Shown here in pieces: positions 11,226 through 22,375 of a stretch of DNA of 64,000 nucleotides; within the stretch, counting starts at the first letter, position 1, and each line of letters opens with the position of its first letter. Source of the DNA: Clostridium oryzae (lineage in GTDB: Bacteria > Bacillota > Clostridia > Clostridiales > Clostridiaceae); contig NZ_MZGV01000009.1 of NCBI RefSeq assembly GCF_002029235.1, positions 55,248 to 119,247 of the forward strand. The letters run 5' to 3'. Made by a program: the position numbers and the translations under genes. The notes under the pieces are model-generated. The model was not told the DNA's origin, made no database searches, and saw nothing but the letters and a program-made list of their open reading frames with translations.

Positions 11226-11855
11226 ATGAGCAAAGTAACACAAATATCCCATCCATTAATTCAACATAAATTATCAATTATACGAAGTAAAGATACAGGT
11301 TCTAAGGATTTTAGAGAACTTGTTGAAGAGGTAGCTATGCTAATGGCCTATGAGGTTACTAGAGATTTACCTGTAGAGGAAGTAGAAATAGAAACTCCAA
11401 TATGCAGAACAAAGAGCAAGATGCTTTCAGGTAAAAAAGTGGCCATAGTTCCAATACTTAGAGCGGGTCTAGGAATGGTTGGAGGAATGGTTAAACTTAT
11501 TCCTGCAGCAAAAATAGGTCATATAGGATTGTACAGAAATGAAGAGACGCTTCAACCTGTAGAATATTTTTGCAAATTACCTCAGGATATTGAAGAAAGA
11601 GAAGTCATAGTTACAGACCCTATGCTTGCTACTGGAGGTTCAGCCATAGATGCAATAACTCTTTTAAAGAAAAGAGGAGCTAAAAATATAAGGCTTATGT
11701 GTTTAATTGGAGCACCAGAGGGAATTAAAGCTGTTACTGAAGCTCATCAAGACGTGGATGTATACATTGGGGCTATAGATGAGAAATTAAATGAAAAAGG
11801 TTATATTGTACCTGGACTTGGCGATGCAGGGGATAGGTTATTTGGTACAAAGTAG
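11226..11855 (+). CDS. upp: Uracil phosphoribosyltransferase
   Basis: Salvages uracil with PRPP to make UMP. The 209-residue protein is of normal length. It has the PRPP loop in [15 protein letters not shown] and the uracil-binding C-terminus [18 protein letters not shown]. Its start is 17 bp after rpiB, with a modest ribosome site (ATGAGGT), so it probably belongs to the ywlE-rpiB transcript. It feeds the same UTP/CTP pool as pyrG and the next dCMP deaminase gene. Confidence 0.97.
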   Translation: MSKVTQISHPLIQHKLSIIRSKDTGSKDFRELVEEVAMLMAYEVTRDLPVEEVEIETPICRTKSKMLSGKKVAIVPILRAGLGMVGGMVKLIPAAKIGHIGLYRNEETLQPVEYFCKLPQDIEEREVIVTDPMLATGGSAIDAITLLKKRGAKNIRLMCLIGAPEGIKAVTEAHQDVDVYIGAIDEKLNEKGYIVPGLGDAGDRLFGTK

Positions 11856-11893
11856 ATAGTTTGCACAGGCTCTAGGAAAATAGTATGAAATTT

Positions 11894-11946
11894 AACCTAT
11901 ACGTGAAATTGTATCGAATGTAAGATAACTTTTATACGTATAGGTT
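11894..11946. promoter_or_regulatory. Inverted repeat between upp and the dCMP deaminase gene
   Basis: AACCTATACGT (11894-11904) is the exact reverse complement of ACGTATAGGTT (11936-11946), with 31 bp between. No T-run follows the second arm, so it is not a normal terminator. It may be an RNA hairpin or an operator pair for the downstream gene. Confidence 0.4.
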
Positions 11947-12013
11947 GATAGTATTAACTGTTTCCTATAAGCCTGTATTTTATATAGACAATAACTTAAT
12001 TATTGGAGGAACT

Positions 12014-12505
12014 ATGGTGGAGAGAATAGATAAAGATAACTATTATCTTGATATTTGCGAAACTATACTTGAGAGAGGAACTTGTTTAAGAAGAAATTTT
12101 GCTGCGATAATAGTAAAAAATGATGAAATAATATCTACGGGTTATACAGGAGCACCAAGAGGAAGAAAAAACTGTACTGATTTGAATTTTTGCAGAAGAG
12201 AAGAGATGAATGTACCAAGAGGAACGCGATATGAGTTATGCCGATCTGTTCATGCAGAACAAAATGCTATAATATCAGCTCGCAGAAGTGATATGATTGG
12301 ATCAACTCTATATCTTGTTGGAAGGGAAAGCAAAACTGGAGAATACGTATATAATGCTGAACCTTGTGCTCTCTGTAAGCGATTTATAATTAATTCCGGC
12401 ATAGAAAAAGTGATTATAAGGGATGACAAGAAAAAAAATAGGAGTATATTAGTAAAGGAATGGATTGATAAGGATGATTCCTTAGAAGGCGACGGTTCTT
12501 ACTGA
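12014..12505 (+). CDS. Deoxycytidylate (dCMP) deaminase, ComEB family
   Basis: Converts dCMP to dUMP for thymidylate synthesis. The 163-residue protein has the zinc-binding cytidine deaminase motifs: SVHAEQNAI (histidine ligand and catalytic glutamate) and EPCALC (cysteine ligands). It also has the N-terminal GYTGAPRG stretch and a further cysteine-containing loop typical of dCMP deaminases. The frame is open from 11945, but GGAGGA directly before ATG 12014 and the family start support the shorter form. Genes of this family are often named comEB; a role in competence is not implied. Confidence 0.92.
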   Translation: MVERIDKDNYYLDICETILERGTCLRRNFAAIIVKNDEIISTGYTGAPRGRKNCTDLNFCRREEMNVPRGTRYELCRSVHAEQNAIISARRSDMIGSTLYLVGRESKTGEYVYNAEPCALCKRFIINSGIEKVIIRDDKKKNRSILVKEWIDKDDSLEGDGSY

Positions 12506-12547
12506 TATATATCAGATCTCAGTTTTGTGTGGAGGGAAGAACAAGTT

Positions 12548-13681
12548 ATGGAAAAGATAAAGGTTTTAACTATATTCGGAACTAGACCGGAGGCAGTTAA
12601 AATGGCACCGCTTGTGAAAGAATTAGAGAAAGCTGATGAAATTGATTCAAAAGTGTGTGTGACAGCTCAGCATAGAGAAATACTGGATCAAGTGTTAGAA
12701 CTTTTTAAGATAGTTCCTGATTTTGACATGAATATCATGAGAGAAAAACAAAGCCTTACAGGTATAACGGCAAGAGTAATGGAGGGACTTGAGAAAATAT
12801 ATGAACAGGTTAAGCCAGACATAGTATTAGTACATGGTGATACTACTACCACCTTTACAAGCGCTTTAGCAGCATTTTATAAACAAATAAAAGTTGGACA
12901 CGTTGAGGCAGGTTTAAGAACCTTTGATAAATATTTTCCATTCCCTGAAGAGATGAATAGAAAACTTACAGCATCTCTCGCAGATTTACATTTTGCACCT
13001 ACTCAAAGTGCTAAAAATAACCTTTTACGGGAAGGAGTAGAAGCAGGAAATATATTTGTTACAGGAAATACAGTTATAGATGCTATGAATTACACTGTAG
13101 AGAATAATTATAAATTCAAAGTAGAACAATTGAATGATATTGATTATTCTAAAAAAGTTATTATGGTAACTGCTCATAGAAGAGAAAATTGGGGAGCGGG
13201 TATAGAAAATATATGCACTGCTATAGATGAATTGGTGAAAGAAAATAGAAATGTAGAAGTTATTTACTTGGTTCATCCTAATCCCATCGTAAAAAATAAA
13301 GTGTTTAAAATATTAGGTAATAAAGAAAGAATACATTTATTAGATCCACTTGATACAAAAGAAACACATAATCTTATGAATAAATGCTATATGGTTATGA
13401 CAGATTCAGGTGGGCTTCAAGAGGAAGCGCCGCATTTGGGAACACCTGTCTTAGTGCTTAGAGATGTTACAGAAAGACCTGAAGCTGTAGAAGCTGGAAC
13501 AGTGAAACTAGTAGGTGCAGATAACAAGGAAGAGATAGTAGCCCTAGCACAAAAATTGATAAATGATAAAGCTTTGTATGAAGGCATGAGCAGAGCTATA
13601 AATCCTTACGGAGATGGTAAGGCTTCACAAAGAATATGCAAAGCCATAGTGGAGTATTTTATTAAACAAAGAATGGATTAA
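12548..13681 (+). CDS. wecB: UDP-N-acetylglucosamine 2-epimerase (non-hydrolysing)
   Basis: Interconverts UDP-GlcNAc and UDP-ManNAc, supplying ManNAc for teichoic acid linkage units or surface polysaccharides. The 377-residue protein shows the GT-B fold signatures FGTRPEAVKMAPL, HVEAGLRT, VTAHRRENWG and the active-site stretch TDSGGLQEEAP. In Bacillus the homologue is mnaA. GGAGGGAAG at 12530 is the ribosome site for ATG 12548; an earlier GTG overlaps it. It lies just upstream of the thiolase gene. Confidence 0.95.
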   Translation: MEKIKVLTIFGTRPEAVKMAPLVKELEKADEIDSKVCVTAQHREILDQVLELFKIVPDFDMNIMREKQSLTGITARVMEGLEKIYEQVKPDIVLVHGDTTTTFTSALAAFYKQIKVGHVEAGLRTFDKYFPFPEEMNRKLTASLADLHFAPTQSAKNNLLREGVEAGNIFVTGNTVIDAMNYTVENNYKFKVEQLNDIDYSKKVIMVTAHRRENWGAGIENICTAIDELVKENRNVEVIYLVHPNPIVKNKVFKILGNKERIHLLDPLDTKETHNLMNKCYMVMTDSGGLQEEAPHLGTPVLVLRDVTERPEAVEAGTVKLVGADNKEEIVALAQKLINDKALYEGMSRAINPYGDGKASQRICKAIVEYFIKQRMD

Positions 13682-13822
13682 ATTAGAAATTAGCAATTAA
13701 GAATGGAGGATGAAATTCAGCTTTTCTGAATTTTAGTTATTGTATTAATCATTAATAAAAATTCTATGAAGTGAAAATTCATTCAGAACAGCTGTTTCTT
13801 CATTTTTAGTTTCTAATTAGTT
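13681..13822. repeat. MITE-like palindromic element between wecB and thlA
   Basis: The ends are inverted repeats, TTAAATTAGAAATTAGC against TTTTTAGTTTCTAATTAG. Inside is an AAATTCAG/CTGAATTT hairpin (about 13713-13734) and a second one built on TGAATG / CATTCA-like arms. The plan is like the elements at 2001-2129 and 4351-4567; no coding capacity. Confidence 0.5.
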
Positions 13823-13871
13823 AATACGGAATAATTCGGAAAAAGATTGTTTAATTTTTAACAAATTTATA

Positions 13872-13900
13872 TTGATAAAATATTAACTTGCATATATAAT
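13872..13900 (+). promoter_or_regulatory. thlA: Strong sigma-A promoter of thlA
   Basis: TTGATA (13872-13877), a 17-bp spacer and a perfect TATAAT (13895-13900), preceded by an AT-rich tract TTTTTAACAAATTTATA. The arrangement resembles the constitutive thl promoter of C. acetobutylicum. The leader to ATG 13962 is about 55 nt and ends in TAGGAGG. Confidence 0.85.
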
Positions 13901-13961
13901 TAAACTGTAAGGAAAAATAGTAGAATAAAATGAAATAATGTATTTTTTAGGAGGTATAGTC

Positions 13962-15143
13962 ATGAAGGAAGTAGTAATTGCTAGTGCGGTTAGAACACCA
14001 GTAGGTTCATTTGGTGGTTCTTTAAAGGATGTACCAGCTGTAGACTTAGGAGCACTTGTTATTAAAGAGGCTATAAAAAGAGCTAATATTAAACCAGAAT
14101 TAGTAGATGAAGTTATAATGGGAAATGTTCTTCAGGCAGGTCTTGGACAGAATCCAGCAAGACAGGCAACTCTAAAGGCTGGACTTCCAGTTGAAGTTTC
14201 TGCTATGACAATAAATAAAGTTTGTGGATCAGGACTCAGAGCTGTATCATTAGCTGCGCAGATGATAAAAGCTGGAGATGACGATATAGTAGTTGCTGGT
14301 GGTATGGAAAACATGTCAAGAGCACCATATGTGTTAAACAATGCAAGATGGGGACAGAGAATGGGAAATGGAACCATGGTAGATAGCATGATTAATGATG
14401 GACTTTGGGATGCATTTAATCAGTATCATATGGGTATAACAGCAGAAAATGTTGCAGAAAAATGGGGAATCACTAGAGAAATGCAAGATGAGTTCTCAGC
14501 TCAATCTCAAAATAGAGCAGAGGCTGCTATAAAATCTGGAAGATTTAAGGATGAAATAATTCCAGTAGTAATACCTCAAAGAAAAGGAGATCCAAAAGTA
14601 TTTGATACAGATGAATTTCCTAGATTCGGAACAACTAAAGAAATTCTTGCAAAATTAAAACCAGCATTTAAAAAAGACGGTGGCACAGTTACAGCAGGTA
14701 ATGCATCTGGAATAAATGATGGAGCTGCTGCTTTTGTAATAATGAGTGCTGACAAAGCGAAGGAATTAGGAATTAAGCCAATAGCTAAGATCTTATCATA
14801 TGGAAGCAGAGGATTAGATCCATCAATAATGGGATATGGTCCAGTTGGTGCAACTAAAGCTGCTTTAGAAGCTGCTAAGCTTACAGTAGAAGATCTTGAT
14901 TTAATTGAAGCTAATGAAGCATTTGCCTCACAATGCTTAGCTGTAGCTAAAGACTTACACTTTGATATGAATAAAGTGAATGTTAATGGAGGAGCCGTTG
15001 CATTAGGACATCCAATTGGAGCTTCTGGTGCAAGAATATTAGTTTCATTACTATATGAAATGGAGAAGAGAGGATCCAAGAAAGGCCTTGCAACTCTTTG
15101 CATAGGTGGAGGAATGGGAACCGCTCTAGTAGTAGAAAAATAG
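13962..15143 (+). CDS. thlA: Acetyl-CoA C-acetyltransferase (thiolase)
   Basis: Condenses two acetyl-CoA into acetoacetyl-CoA, the entry step to butyrate, butanol or acetone in saccharolytic clostridia. The 393-residue protein starts [19 protein letters not shown]. It has the acyl-accepting cysteine C88 in [10 protein letters not shown], the histidine in [14 protein letters not shown] and the second cysteine in [12 protein letters not shown] 13962 follows TAGGAGGTATAGTC. It is monocistronic: own strong promoter and a strong terminator. I recall the same position, between the UDP-GlcNAc epimerase gene and the ATP synthase operon, in C. acetobutylicum. Confidence 0.97.
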   Translation: MKEVVIASAVRTPVGSFGGSLKDVPAVDLGALVIKEAIKRANIKPELVDEVIMGNVLQAGLGQNPARQATLKAGLPVEVSAMTINKVCGSGLRAVSLAAQMIKAGDDDIVVAGGMENMSRAPYVLNNARWGQRMGNGTMVDSMINDGLWDAFNQYHMGITAENVAEKWGITREMQDEFSAQSQNRAEAAIKSGRFKDEIIPVVIPQRKGDPKVFDTDEFPRFGTTKEILAKLKPAFKKDGGTVTAGNASGINDGAAAFVIMSADKAKELGIKPIAKILSYGSRGLDPSIMGYGPVGATKAALEAAKLTVEDLDLIEANEAFASQCLAVAKDLHFDMNKVNVNGGAVALGHPIGASGARILVSLLYEMEKRGSKKGLATLCIGGGMGTALVVEK

Positions 15144-15156
15144 GATGGCTAATTTA

Positions 15157-15187
15157 AAGCATTGCCGAGAGGCAATGCTTTTTTTAT
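15157..15187 (+). terminator. Terminator of thlA
   Basis: Perfect 10-bp stem AAGCATTGCC / GGCAATGCTT with a GAGA loop, followed by a run of T. Confidence 0.95.
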
Positions 15188-15683
15188 AATGATATTAAAA
15201 AATATTAGGAATAAGGAATTTTAATTTAAGATAATGAGCATTATATAGTTGAAAATATAATAATAATAGTAACATAATAAAATAATAAATAAAATTATTG
15301 AATAAATAATAATGACGTTATGCATTACCATGTTTTAAGTTTGAGTGTACCGTTTATTGTCGTACGTTTACATTCCAACGATAAATGTGAAAAGTATGTA
15401 ACCATTTTTAATTTTTAGTTAATTTATTAATGTAAAGGTTAACAAAAAATGACGGCAAAGATACAATATTCAAAATATTCTAAACTATGAAATCCAAATA
15501 AAAAAAGCATCTAAAATGGCATAACATAATTATTTCAAAAGCTTTCATGAGATAGTACGTCAAAATATTAAAAAAATCGACTTAAACAGTAATAAACAGT
15601 AGAATTATTCAGAATACAAGCTTTTATAATTGATTATAGACGTTATATAATCAATGCAGGTGTCTAAGTTGGAGGATTAACCG
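15188..15683 (+). promoter_or_regulatory. AT-rich gap upstream of the ATP synthase operon, with a candidate promoter
   Basis: About 500 bp without a gene on either strand. The best promoter-like match is TCGACT (15577-15582), 17 bp, TAGAAT (15600-15605), which would give a leader of about 70 nt before atpI. A hairpin TTGATTATA / TATAATCAA at about 15630-15655 lies inside that leader. Nothing else is supported in this stretch. Confidence 0.4.
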
Positions 15684-16052
15684 GTGAATAAAGAACTAAA
15701 AGCACTTGTAGGAAAAATATCCTTGATTAATTTTGTACTAGGAATATTTATAGGAATTGTTATTCAATTAACGTTCAAAAATGCTCTGTATTGGTTTTTT
15801 GGACTGACCCTTGCAAGCATGAATTTGTTTTCTAATGCAATTATAAGTGATTATTTATTAAAGAAAACATCAATTGCATCGAGAATAATATATATACTGA
15901 GTTATATTATAAGGCTTCAGATTATATTAGCTATATCAATTTTGGTGTACAGATATAATAGTCCTAGTTTTATAATATATATTATGGGTTATATATTTCA
16001 TATTGTAGGAATAACAATTTATGGATTTAAATCCCTAGTGGAAAGGAAGTGA
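15684..16052 (+). CDS. atpI: ATP synthase protein I
   Basis: First gene of the ATP synthase operon. The 122-residue membrane protein has four hydrophobic segments (about 12-30, 35-55, 70-92 and 96-115) and no catalytic motifs. AtpI family proteins help assemble the c-ring and may move magnesium; they are dispensable. Sequence conservation is always low, so the call rests on length, topology and position. The start is GTG 15684, ten bases after TTGGAGGATTA. It ends 4 bp before atpB. Confidence 0.85.
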   Translation: MNKELKALVGKISLINFVLGIFIGIVIQLTFKNALYWFFGLTLASMNLFSNAIISDYLLKKTSIASRIIYILSYIIRLQIILAISILVYRYNSPSFIIYIMGYIFHIVGITIYGFKSLVERK

Positions 16053-16056
16053 CTTA

Positions 16057-16734
16057 GTGGAATTCAGTGGAGAATTATCTATAAAACTATTTGGTATAAA
16101 TTTTGTGTTTACCTCTGCTATAATAGTTCAATGGATAATAATTCTTATTTTAACCATTATATCAATATGGTTAACAAGAAATTTAAAGCAGCGTCCGGAT
16201 AAGAAACAAAGTGTTTTAGAAATAGTTTATGAGACTATTGATAACCTAGTAAAAGAAAATATGGGTGCTGAATTTAGAAACTTTGTGCCATTTATAGGAA
16301 CCATGGCAATATTTATATTGTTTATGAATTCATTGGGTTTATTTAATATACCAGATCCAACAGAAGAATATAGTGTTGCATTGGGAATGGCAGCAATAAG
16401 TTTCATTACAGTTCAAGTATATGCTATTTATAAGATTGGCATTAGTGGATACATCAAATCATTATTCCATCCATTCGTATTTATGTTACCAATGAATATC
16501 ATGGAAAAAATAGTACTTTTGGTATCTTTAAGCTTGAGATTGTTTGCAAACATAGCTGCTGGTGCAGTTATAATGGGCATGATCTATAACGGTTTGAAAG
16601 GAATAACACCTTTTCTTCAACTAGCAATACCAGTTCCATTTCATTTTTACTTTGATGTATTCGAGAGCGTAGTACAAACAATAATTTTCATTATGTTAAC
16701 AATGGTTAATATCAAATTAGCTTGTGAAGAGTAG
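16057..16734 (+). CDS. atpB: ATP synthase Fo subunit a
   Basis: Forms the two half-channels beside the c-ring. The 225-residue protein has about five membrane helices. The essential arginine is in [13 protein letters not shown] (helix 4), and the C-terminal helix carries [20 protein letters not shown] with the conserved glutamate and glutamine. The start is GTG 16057 after GGAAAGGAAGTGA. It is shorter than the E. coli protein, which is usual for clostridia. Confidence 0.95.
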   Translation: MEFSGELSIKLFGINFVFTSAIIVQWIIILILTIISIWLTRNLKQRPDKKQSVLEIVYETIDNLVKENMGAEFRNFVPFIGTMAIFILFMNSLGLFNIPDPTEEYSVALGMAAISFITVQVYAIYKIGISGYIKSLFHPFVFMLPMNIMEKIVLLVSLSLRLFANIAAGAVIMGMIYNGLKGITPFLQLAIPVPFHFYFDVFESVVQTIIFIMLTMVNIKLACEE

Positions 16735-16769
16735 AAAATAAGATTTTATTATTGAGGAGGATTTTAATT

Positions 16770-16994
16770 ATGGGAACAACATTAATTGCTGTAGGTGCTG
16801 GATTAGCATGTCTAGGAATGATTGGTGGAGGTATTGGAACAGGAATAGCTGCAGGGAAAGCAGTTGAAGGAGTTTCAAGACAACCAGAAGCTAGCAGTAA
16901 GATAATCAGTACCATGATAGTTGGTATTGCGTTTTCAGAAATAACTGCTATATTAAGTTTCTTGATTGCATTCTTACTTCAAGCAAAATTATAG
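16770..16994 (+). CDS. atpE: ATP synthase Fo subunit c
   Basis: The 74-residue hairpin of two membrane helices joined by the polar loop RQPEAS builds the rotor ring. The ion-binding glutamate is in helix 2 (FSEITAIL). Sodium-type rings (Ilyobacter, Acetobacterium) have glutamine in GIGQG of helix 1 and EST in helix 2. Here helix 1 has GIGTG and helix 2 has EIT, so proton coupling is inferred. ATG 16770 follows GAGGAGG; the earlier TTG in the same frame is part of that ribosome site. Confidence 0.95.
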   Translation: MGTTLIAVGAGLACLGMIGGGIGTGIAAGKAVEGVSRQPEASSKIISTMIVGIAFSEITAILSFLIAFLLQAKL

Positions 16995-17044
16995 TAAGTC
17001 TACCGATATTACAAATATGATAATGGAGGGAGGCTTCAAATTAG

Positions 17045-17530
17045 ATGGAGATTAAAGTAAATCTAGGTACGCTTATTCTGACAATAATAAACTTTTTCAT
17101 ACTATTCTTTTTATTGAGACATTTCTTGTTTAAGCCAATAAGCGATGCAATAAATTCTAGACAGCAGGAGATCGATACAAAGATCAAAGATGCTGATGAA
17201 AATCAAATGTTAGCTGATAAAAACAAATCAGAAAGTGAAAAAGCTTTAAAAGACTCAAAGTCTCAGGGAAGAACAATTGTCGAAGAGTATAAGAAAAAAG
17301 CGCAGGTTTTGTATGACGATATAGTTAAAGATGCTAACAATGAAGCCCAGCAGATAATCGAAAGGGCTATGAAAGAGGCTGAAAGAGAGAAGCATAAAGC
17401 AGAATCTGAGATTCAGGAACAGGCAGTTCAATTATCTATATTAATATCTTCAAAAGCATTAGAGAAGACAATAGATGAAGCCCAGCATAGAAAACTAATT
17501 GATGACTTTATTGTTAAGGTAGGTAATTAA
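17045..17530 (+). CDS. atpF: ATP synthase Fo subunit b
   Basis: Peripheral stalk subunit of 161 residues. One N-terminal membrane helix (about 8-28, LILTIINFFILFFLLRHF) is followed by a long, charged coiled-coil (about 35-155) rich in K, E, D and Q that reaches up to the F1 head. The start is ATG 17045 behind GGAGGGAGG. It ends 1 bp before atpH. Confidence 0.95.
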   Translation: MEIKVNLGTLILTIINFFILFFLLRHFLFKPISDAINSRQQEIDTKIKDADENQMLADKNKSESEKALKDSKSQGRTIVEEYKKKAQVLYDDIVKDANNEAQQIIERAMKEAEREKHKAESEIQEQAVQLSILISSKALEKTIDEAQHRKLIDDFIVKVGN

Positions 17531-17531
17531 T

Positions 17532-18077
17532 ATGTATGAATATCTTGATCGAAGATATGCGTTAGCTCTTTATAAAATAGCCGAAGAAAAAAATAAAGTA
17601 GATGATTATCTTCAACAGCTTAGAGTAATCGTAGATGCTATATATAGCAATGAGGATATGATAAAATTTCTTAGACATCCAGAGATAAGTATATCAAAAA
17701 AGAAGGAAGCCTTTGCTAGTATTTTTAAAGGCAAGATAGAGGATGACATTCTTCAATTTCTATACATACTTATTGATAAGGATAGAATTCTCTATTTGAA
17801 AGAAAAGCTAAACGAGATGGAAAAGATACATCTTGAGAAGAATAATACACTTTTAGCTTTAGTTAAAACTGCTATACCTATGTCGGATAATGAAATTTCT
17901 AAGCTCGTTGAGCAACTTGAGAAGAAGTATAACAAGAAGGTAATTGTAAAAACAGAAATAGATGAAAGTGTAATCGGTGGCGTCTATGTAAGAGTTGGAG
18001 ATGATGTTATCGATGGAACAATCAGATCAAAACTTGAAGATATGCGTCAATTAATGCTAAAAGCAGGACAGAGGTGA
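17532..18077 (+). CDS. atpH: ATP synthase F1 subunit delta
   Basis: Links the b stalk to the top of the F1 head. The 181-residue protein starts [19 protein letters not shown] and ends with the conserved [20 protein letters not shown] region (about 150-170). The ribosome site is weak (AAGGTAGG inside atpF). Together with the 1-bp gap this points to translational coupling with atpF. Confidence 0.95.
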   Translation: MYEYLDRRYALALYKIAEEKNKVDDYLQQLRVIVDAIYSNEDMIKFLRHPEISISKKKEAFASIFKGKIEDDILQFLYILIDKDRILYLKEKLNEMEKIHLEKNNTLLALVKTAIPMSDNEISKLVEQLEKKYNKKVIVKTEIDESVIGGVYVRVGDDVIDGTIRSKLEDMRQLMLKAGQR

Positions 18078-18081
18078 TTTA

Positions 18082-19590
18082 ATGATTATTAAACCTGAGG
18101 AGATTACTTCGATAATTAAAGGCGAAATAGAAAAATATGAAAAAAAGATAGAAACTACTGACTCAGGGACTATTATTCAAGTAGGTGACGGTATAGCTCT
18201 AATATATGGTCTTCAAGACTGTATGCAAGGTGAAATGATTCAATTTCCTAATGGGATATACGGAATGGCACTTAACTTGGAACAAGATAATGTAGGATGT
18301 GTTTTACTTGGTTCTGAAGAAGGAATCAAGGAAGGAGACGTGGTTACTAGAACTGGTAAAGTTATGGAAGTGCCAGTTGGTGAAGCCATGGTTGGAAGAG
18401 TTGTTAATTCATTAGGTCAGCCTATAGATGGTAAAGGAACGATTGCTACTAGTGAAACAAGTCCAATAGAAAAGGTTGCTCCTGGAGTTATTTATAGACA
18501 ATCAGTTAAGCAGCCATTACAGACTGGATTAAAAGCTATTGATTCCATGATACCTATAGGAAGAGGCCAAAGAGAGCTTATAATAGGTGATAGACAAACA
18601 GGAAAGACAGCTATTGCTCTTGATGCTATTATTAATCAAAAAGGTAAAGATGTTATATGTATATATGTAGCTATCGGACAAAAACAGTCTACAGTTGCAC
18701 ATATAGTAAATACTCTTACTGAAATGAATGCTATGGATTATACAATAGTTGTATCATCTACAGCATCAGACAGTGCACCACTTCAATATATTGCTCCATA
18801 TTCAGGATGTACTATTGGAGAATATTTCATGAATAAAGGTAAGGATGTACTTATAGTATATGATGACTTATCGAAGCATGCAGTTGCTTATAGAACGATG
18901 TCATTACTACTTAGGAGACCACCAGGCAGAGAAGCTTTCCCTGGAGATGTATTCTATATACATTCCAGATTGCTTGAAAGAGCAGCTAAGCTTTCAGATG
19001 AATTAGGTGGAGGTTCATTAACTGCTTTACCTATTGTCGAAACGCTAGCTGGAGATGTAACAGCATATATACCAACTAATGTAATTTCTATTACAGATGG
19101 TCAGATATTCCTTGAATCTGAGTTATTCTACGCAGGTCAGAGACCAGCAGTTAACGCTGGTATATCAGTATCAAGAGTTGGTGGTAGCGCTCAAATACCT
19201 GCTATGAAGAAGCTTTCAGGTACATTAAGACTTGAACTTGCTCAGTATAGAGAACTTGCTTCTTTTTCACAGTTTGGTTCTGATTTGGATAAAGATACTA
19301 CCAGAAGACTTGAAAAAGGTAAGAGAATGACAGAGATATTAAAGCAGGATCAATATCAGCCAATGGATGTTGAAAAGCAGGTAATAATATTGTATGCTGC
19401 TGTTAATGATTATCTTTCTGATATTAAAGTATCTGATATAAAGAAATTCCAAAGAGAATTTTTGGAATATATAGATACACATCATAGAGGAATGATCAAT
19501 AAGCTATCAGAAACTAAAAAGCTTACTGAAGAGATAGAAAACGAGCTTAAAGAAGCTATAAATGAGTTTAAGAAATCATTTATTGACTAG
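18082..19590 (+). CDS. atpA: ATP synthase F1 subunit alpha
   Basis: Non-catalytic nucleotide-binding subunit of 502 residues. P-loop GDRQTGKTA, and the arginine-finger segment is in SISVRVGGSAQ-type sequence (here [16 protein letters not shown]). The N-terminal beta-barrel starts at about residue 28 ([16 protein letters not shown]). The start is ATG 18082, preceded by GAGGTGATTTA within the end of atpH. Confidence 0.98.
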   Translation: MIIKPEEITSIIKGEIEKYEKKIETTDSGTIIQVGDGIALIYGLQDCMQGEMIQFPNGIYGMALNLEQDNVGCVLLGSEEGIKEGDVVTRTGKVMEVPVGEAMVGRVVNSLGQPIDGKGTIATSETSPIEKVAPGVIYRQSVKQPLQTGLKAIDSMIPIGRGQRELIIGDRQTGKTAIALDAIINQKGKDVICIYVAIGQKQSTVAHIVNTLTEMNAMDYTIVVSSTASDSAPLQYIAPYSGCTIGEYFMNKGKDVLIVYDDLSKHAVAYRTMSLLLRRPPGREAFPGDVFYIHSRLLERAAKLSDELGGGSLTALPIVETLAGDVTAYIPTNVISITDGQIFLESELFYAGQRPAVNAGISVSRVGGSAQIPAMKKLSGTLRLELAQYRELASFSQFGSDLDKDTTRRLEKGKRMTEILKQDQYQPMDVEKQVIILYAAVNDYLSDIKVSDIKKFQREFLEYIDTHHRGMINKLSETKKLTEEIENELKEAINEFKKSFID

Positions 19591-19622
19591 TAATATTACT
19601 ACTTGTCATTAGGAGGGTTACT

Positions 19623-20471
19623 ATGGCTGGAGCAGGTCTTATAACCATAAGAAGAAGAATGAAATCTGTAACCAATACGCTTAAAATAACTAAAGCCATG
19701 GGACTTGTAGCTACTTCGAAACTCAGGAAAGTGCGTGTTTCATTAAATAGTGCAGAGATATTTAGTAAGCGGTATGCTTCAATATTTGAAGCAGTAAGAA
19801 ATGCTTATGCAGAGAGCAGTGTTTTTGTTACTGGAAATAAGAGTAGCAAAAAACTGTATATTGTTATAACCTCCGAAAGTGGACTTTGTGGAGGCTATAA
19901 CGCATCTGTAGTAAACAAGGTTTCTGAGATTACAGGTAACGATAAGGCTGATTCATTGATTCTTGTGGTTGGTCAAAAAGGACGTGGATATTTTAATAGA
20001 TTAAAATATGAAACTGCTGCAGAGTATGTAGAAGTTTCTGACGTACCTTCATTAAAAGAAACAAATGAAATATTCTCCAAGGCTATATCTCTTTACTTAA
20101 ACGGAGAAGTCGGAGAAGTAAATATAGTTTTTACAAAATTTATATCTTCTGTTAAGCAAGTTATAACAGTAGATAAATTATTGCCTATTGAAAAAAATGA
20201 AAAAGGTACTGTTGAAGATTTTGTTTTTGAGCCTTCAATAGAGTCTATTTTCGATTATGCGGTAAAGGAGAACATTAAAAATAAGATTTATTATGCATTG
20301 ACGTCTGCTAAAGCTAGTGAGCATTCATCAAGAATGACTGCTATGGACAATGCATCTGAAAATGCTAATGATATCTTGGATAAGCTTGCACTGAAGTATA
20401 ACAGAATAAGACAGTTCTCTATAACCCAGGAAATAACTGAAATTGTTGGAGGAGCAGAAGCTCAGAGATAA
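19623..20471 (+). CDS. atpG: ATP synthase F1 subunit gamma
   Basis: Central rotor shaft of 282 residues. The N-terminal helix starts ITIRRRMKSVTNTLKITKAM and the C-terminal helix ends RQFSITQEITEIVGGAEA; the central domain shows SGLCGGYNASV. These are the conserved parts of the family. AGGAGGG precedes the ATG. The gap to atpA is 32 bp. Confidence 0.97.
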   Translation: MAGAGLITIRRRMKSVTNTLKITKAMGLVATSKLRKVRVSLNSAEIFSKRYASIFEAVRNAYAESSVFVTGNKSSKKLYIVITSESGLCGGYNASVVNKVSEITGNDKADSLILVVGQKGRGYFNRLKYETAAEYVEVSDVPSLKETNEIFSKAISLYLNGEVGEVNIVFTKFISSVKQVITVDKLLPIEKNEKGTVEDFVFEPSIESIFDYAVKENIKNKIYYALTSAKASEHSSRMTAMDNASENANDILDKLALKYNRIRQFSITQEITEIVGGAEAQR

Positions 20472-21908
<1,437 letters not shown>

Positions 21909-21921
21909 AGGAGTGGGATTT

Positions 21922-22335
21922 ATGAGCAATAAATTTGATCTTACAATTCTTACTCCACAAAAACAGTTTTATAAAGGCGAAGCTACTAGCATCAAGTGTA
22001 AAGGTGTGGACGGTGAGTTTGAGGTACTTAGCAATCATATGCCTTTAGTTACTGTACTTATGCCTTGGATAACTGAAATTTCTGATGCAGATGGAAAAAC
22101 TCGTAAATTTTTCAGTTCTGATGGAATTATTAAGGTTGAAAAGGGAAAAGTGGAAGTGCTTTGCAGCTCTTGTGAATGGCCAGAAGACATAGATGCTAAG
22201 AGAGCTGAGGAGGCTAAAAAGAGAGCTGAGAGCAGATTAAAACAGGACGATGACATAGATGCAAGAAGAGCTGAAATGGCTTTACTAAAATCTATAATGA
22301 GATTAAAACTTAAGGGAACAGATTTTCATGGTTAA
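21922..22335 (+). CDS. atpC: ATP synthase F1 subunit epsilon
   Basis: Foot of the rotor and possible inhibitor of ATP hydrolysis. The 137-residue protein has an N-terminal beta-sandwich (about 1-85, FDLTILTPQKQFYKGEA) and a C-terminal helical hairpin (about 90-135). ATG 21922 follows AAAGGAGTGGG; the GTG inside that site opens the same frame. Its last codons and stop lie inside the operon terminator stem. Confidence 0.96.
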   Translation: MSNKFDLTILTPQKQFYKGEATSIKCKGVDGEFEVLSNHMPLVTVLMPWITEISDADGKTRKFFSSDGIIKVEKGKVEVLCSSCEWPEDIDAKRAEEAKKRAESRLKQDDDIDARRAEMALLKSIMRLKLKGTDFHG

Positions 22336-22356
22336 CCATGAAAATCTGTTTTTTTA
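22317..22356 (+). terminator. Terminator of the ATP synthase operon, overlapping the atpC stop
   Basis: AACAGATTTTCATGG pairs perfectly with CCATGAAAATCTGTT across the loop TTAA, followed by TTTTTTT. The loop contains the atpC stop codon, so translating ribosomes could mask the stem until release. Confidence 0.93.
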
Positions 22357-22375
22357 CTTTTTAAGAAAATTATGT

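Noticed and set aside
14576..15103. 175-codon minus-strand frame inside thlA, and similar long antisense frames in atpD, sua5, murA, mbl and pyrG
   Set aside because: These are shadows of strongly biased codon use in real genes; they have no ribosome sites, and the sense proteins are unambiguous.
15627..15656. TTGATT and TATAAT before atpI as a promoter
   Set aside because: The spacer is only about 10 bp; the boxes are the arms of a small hairpin instead.
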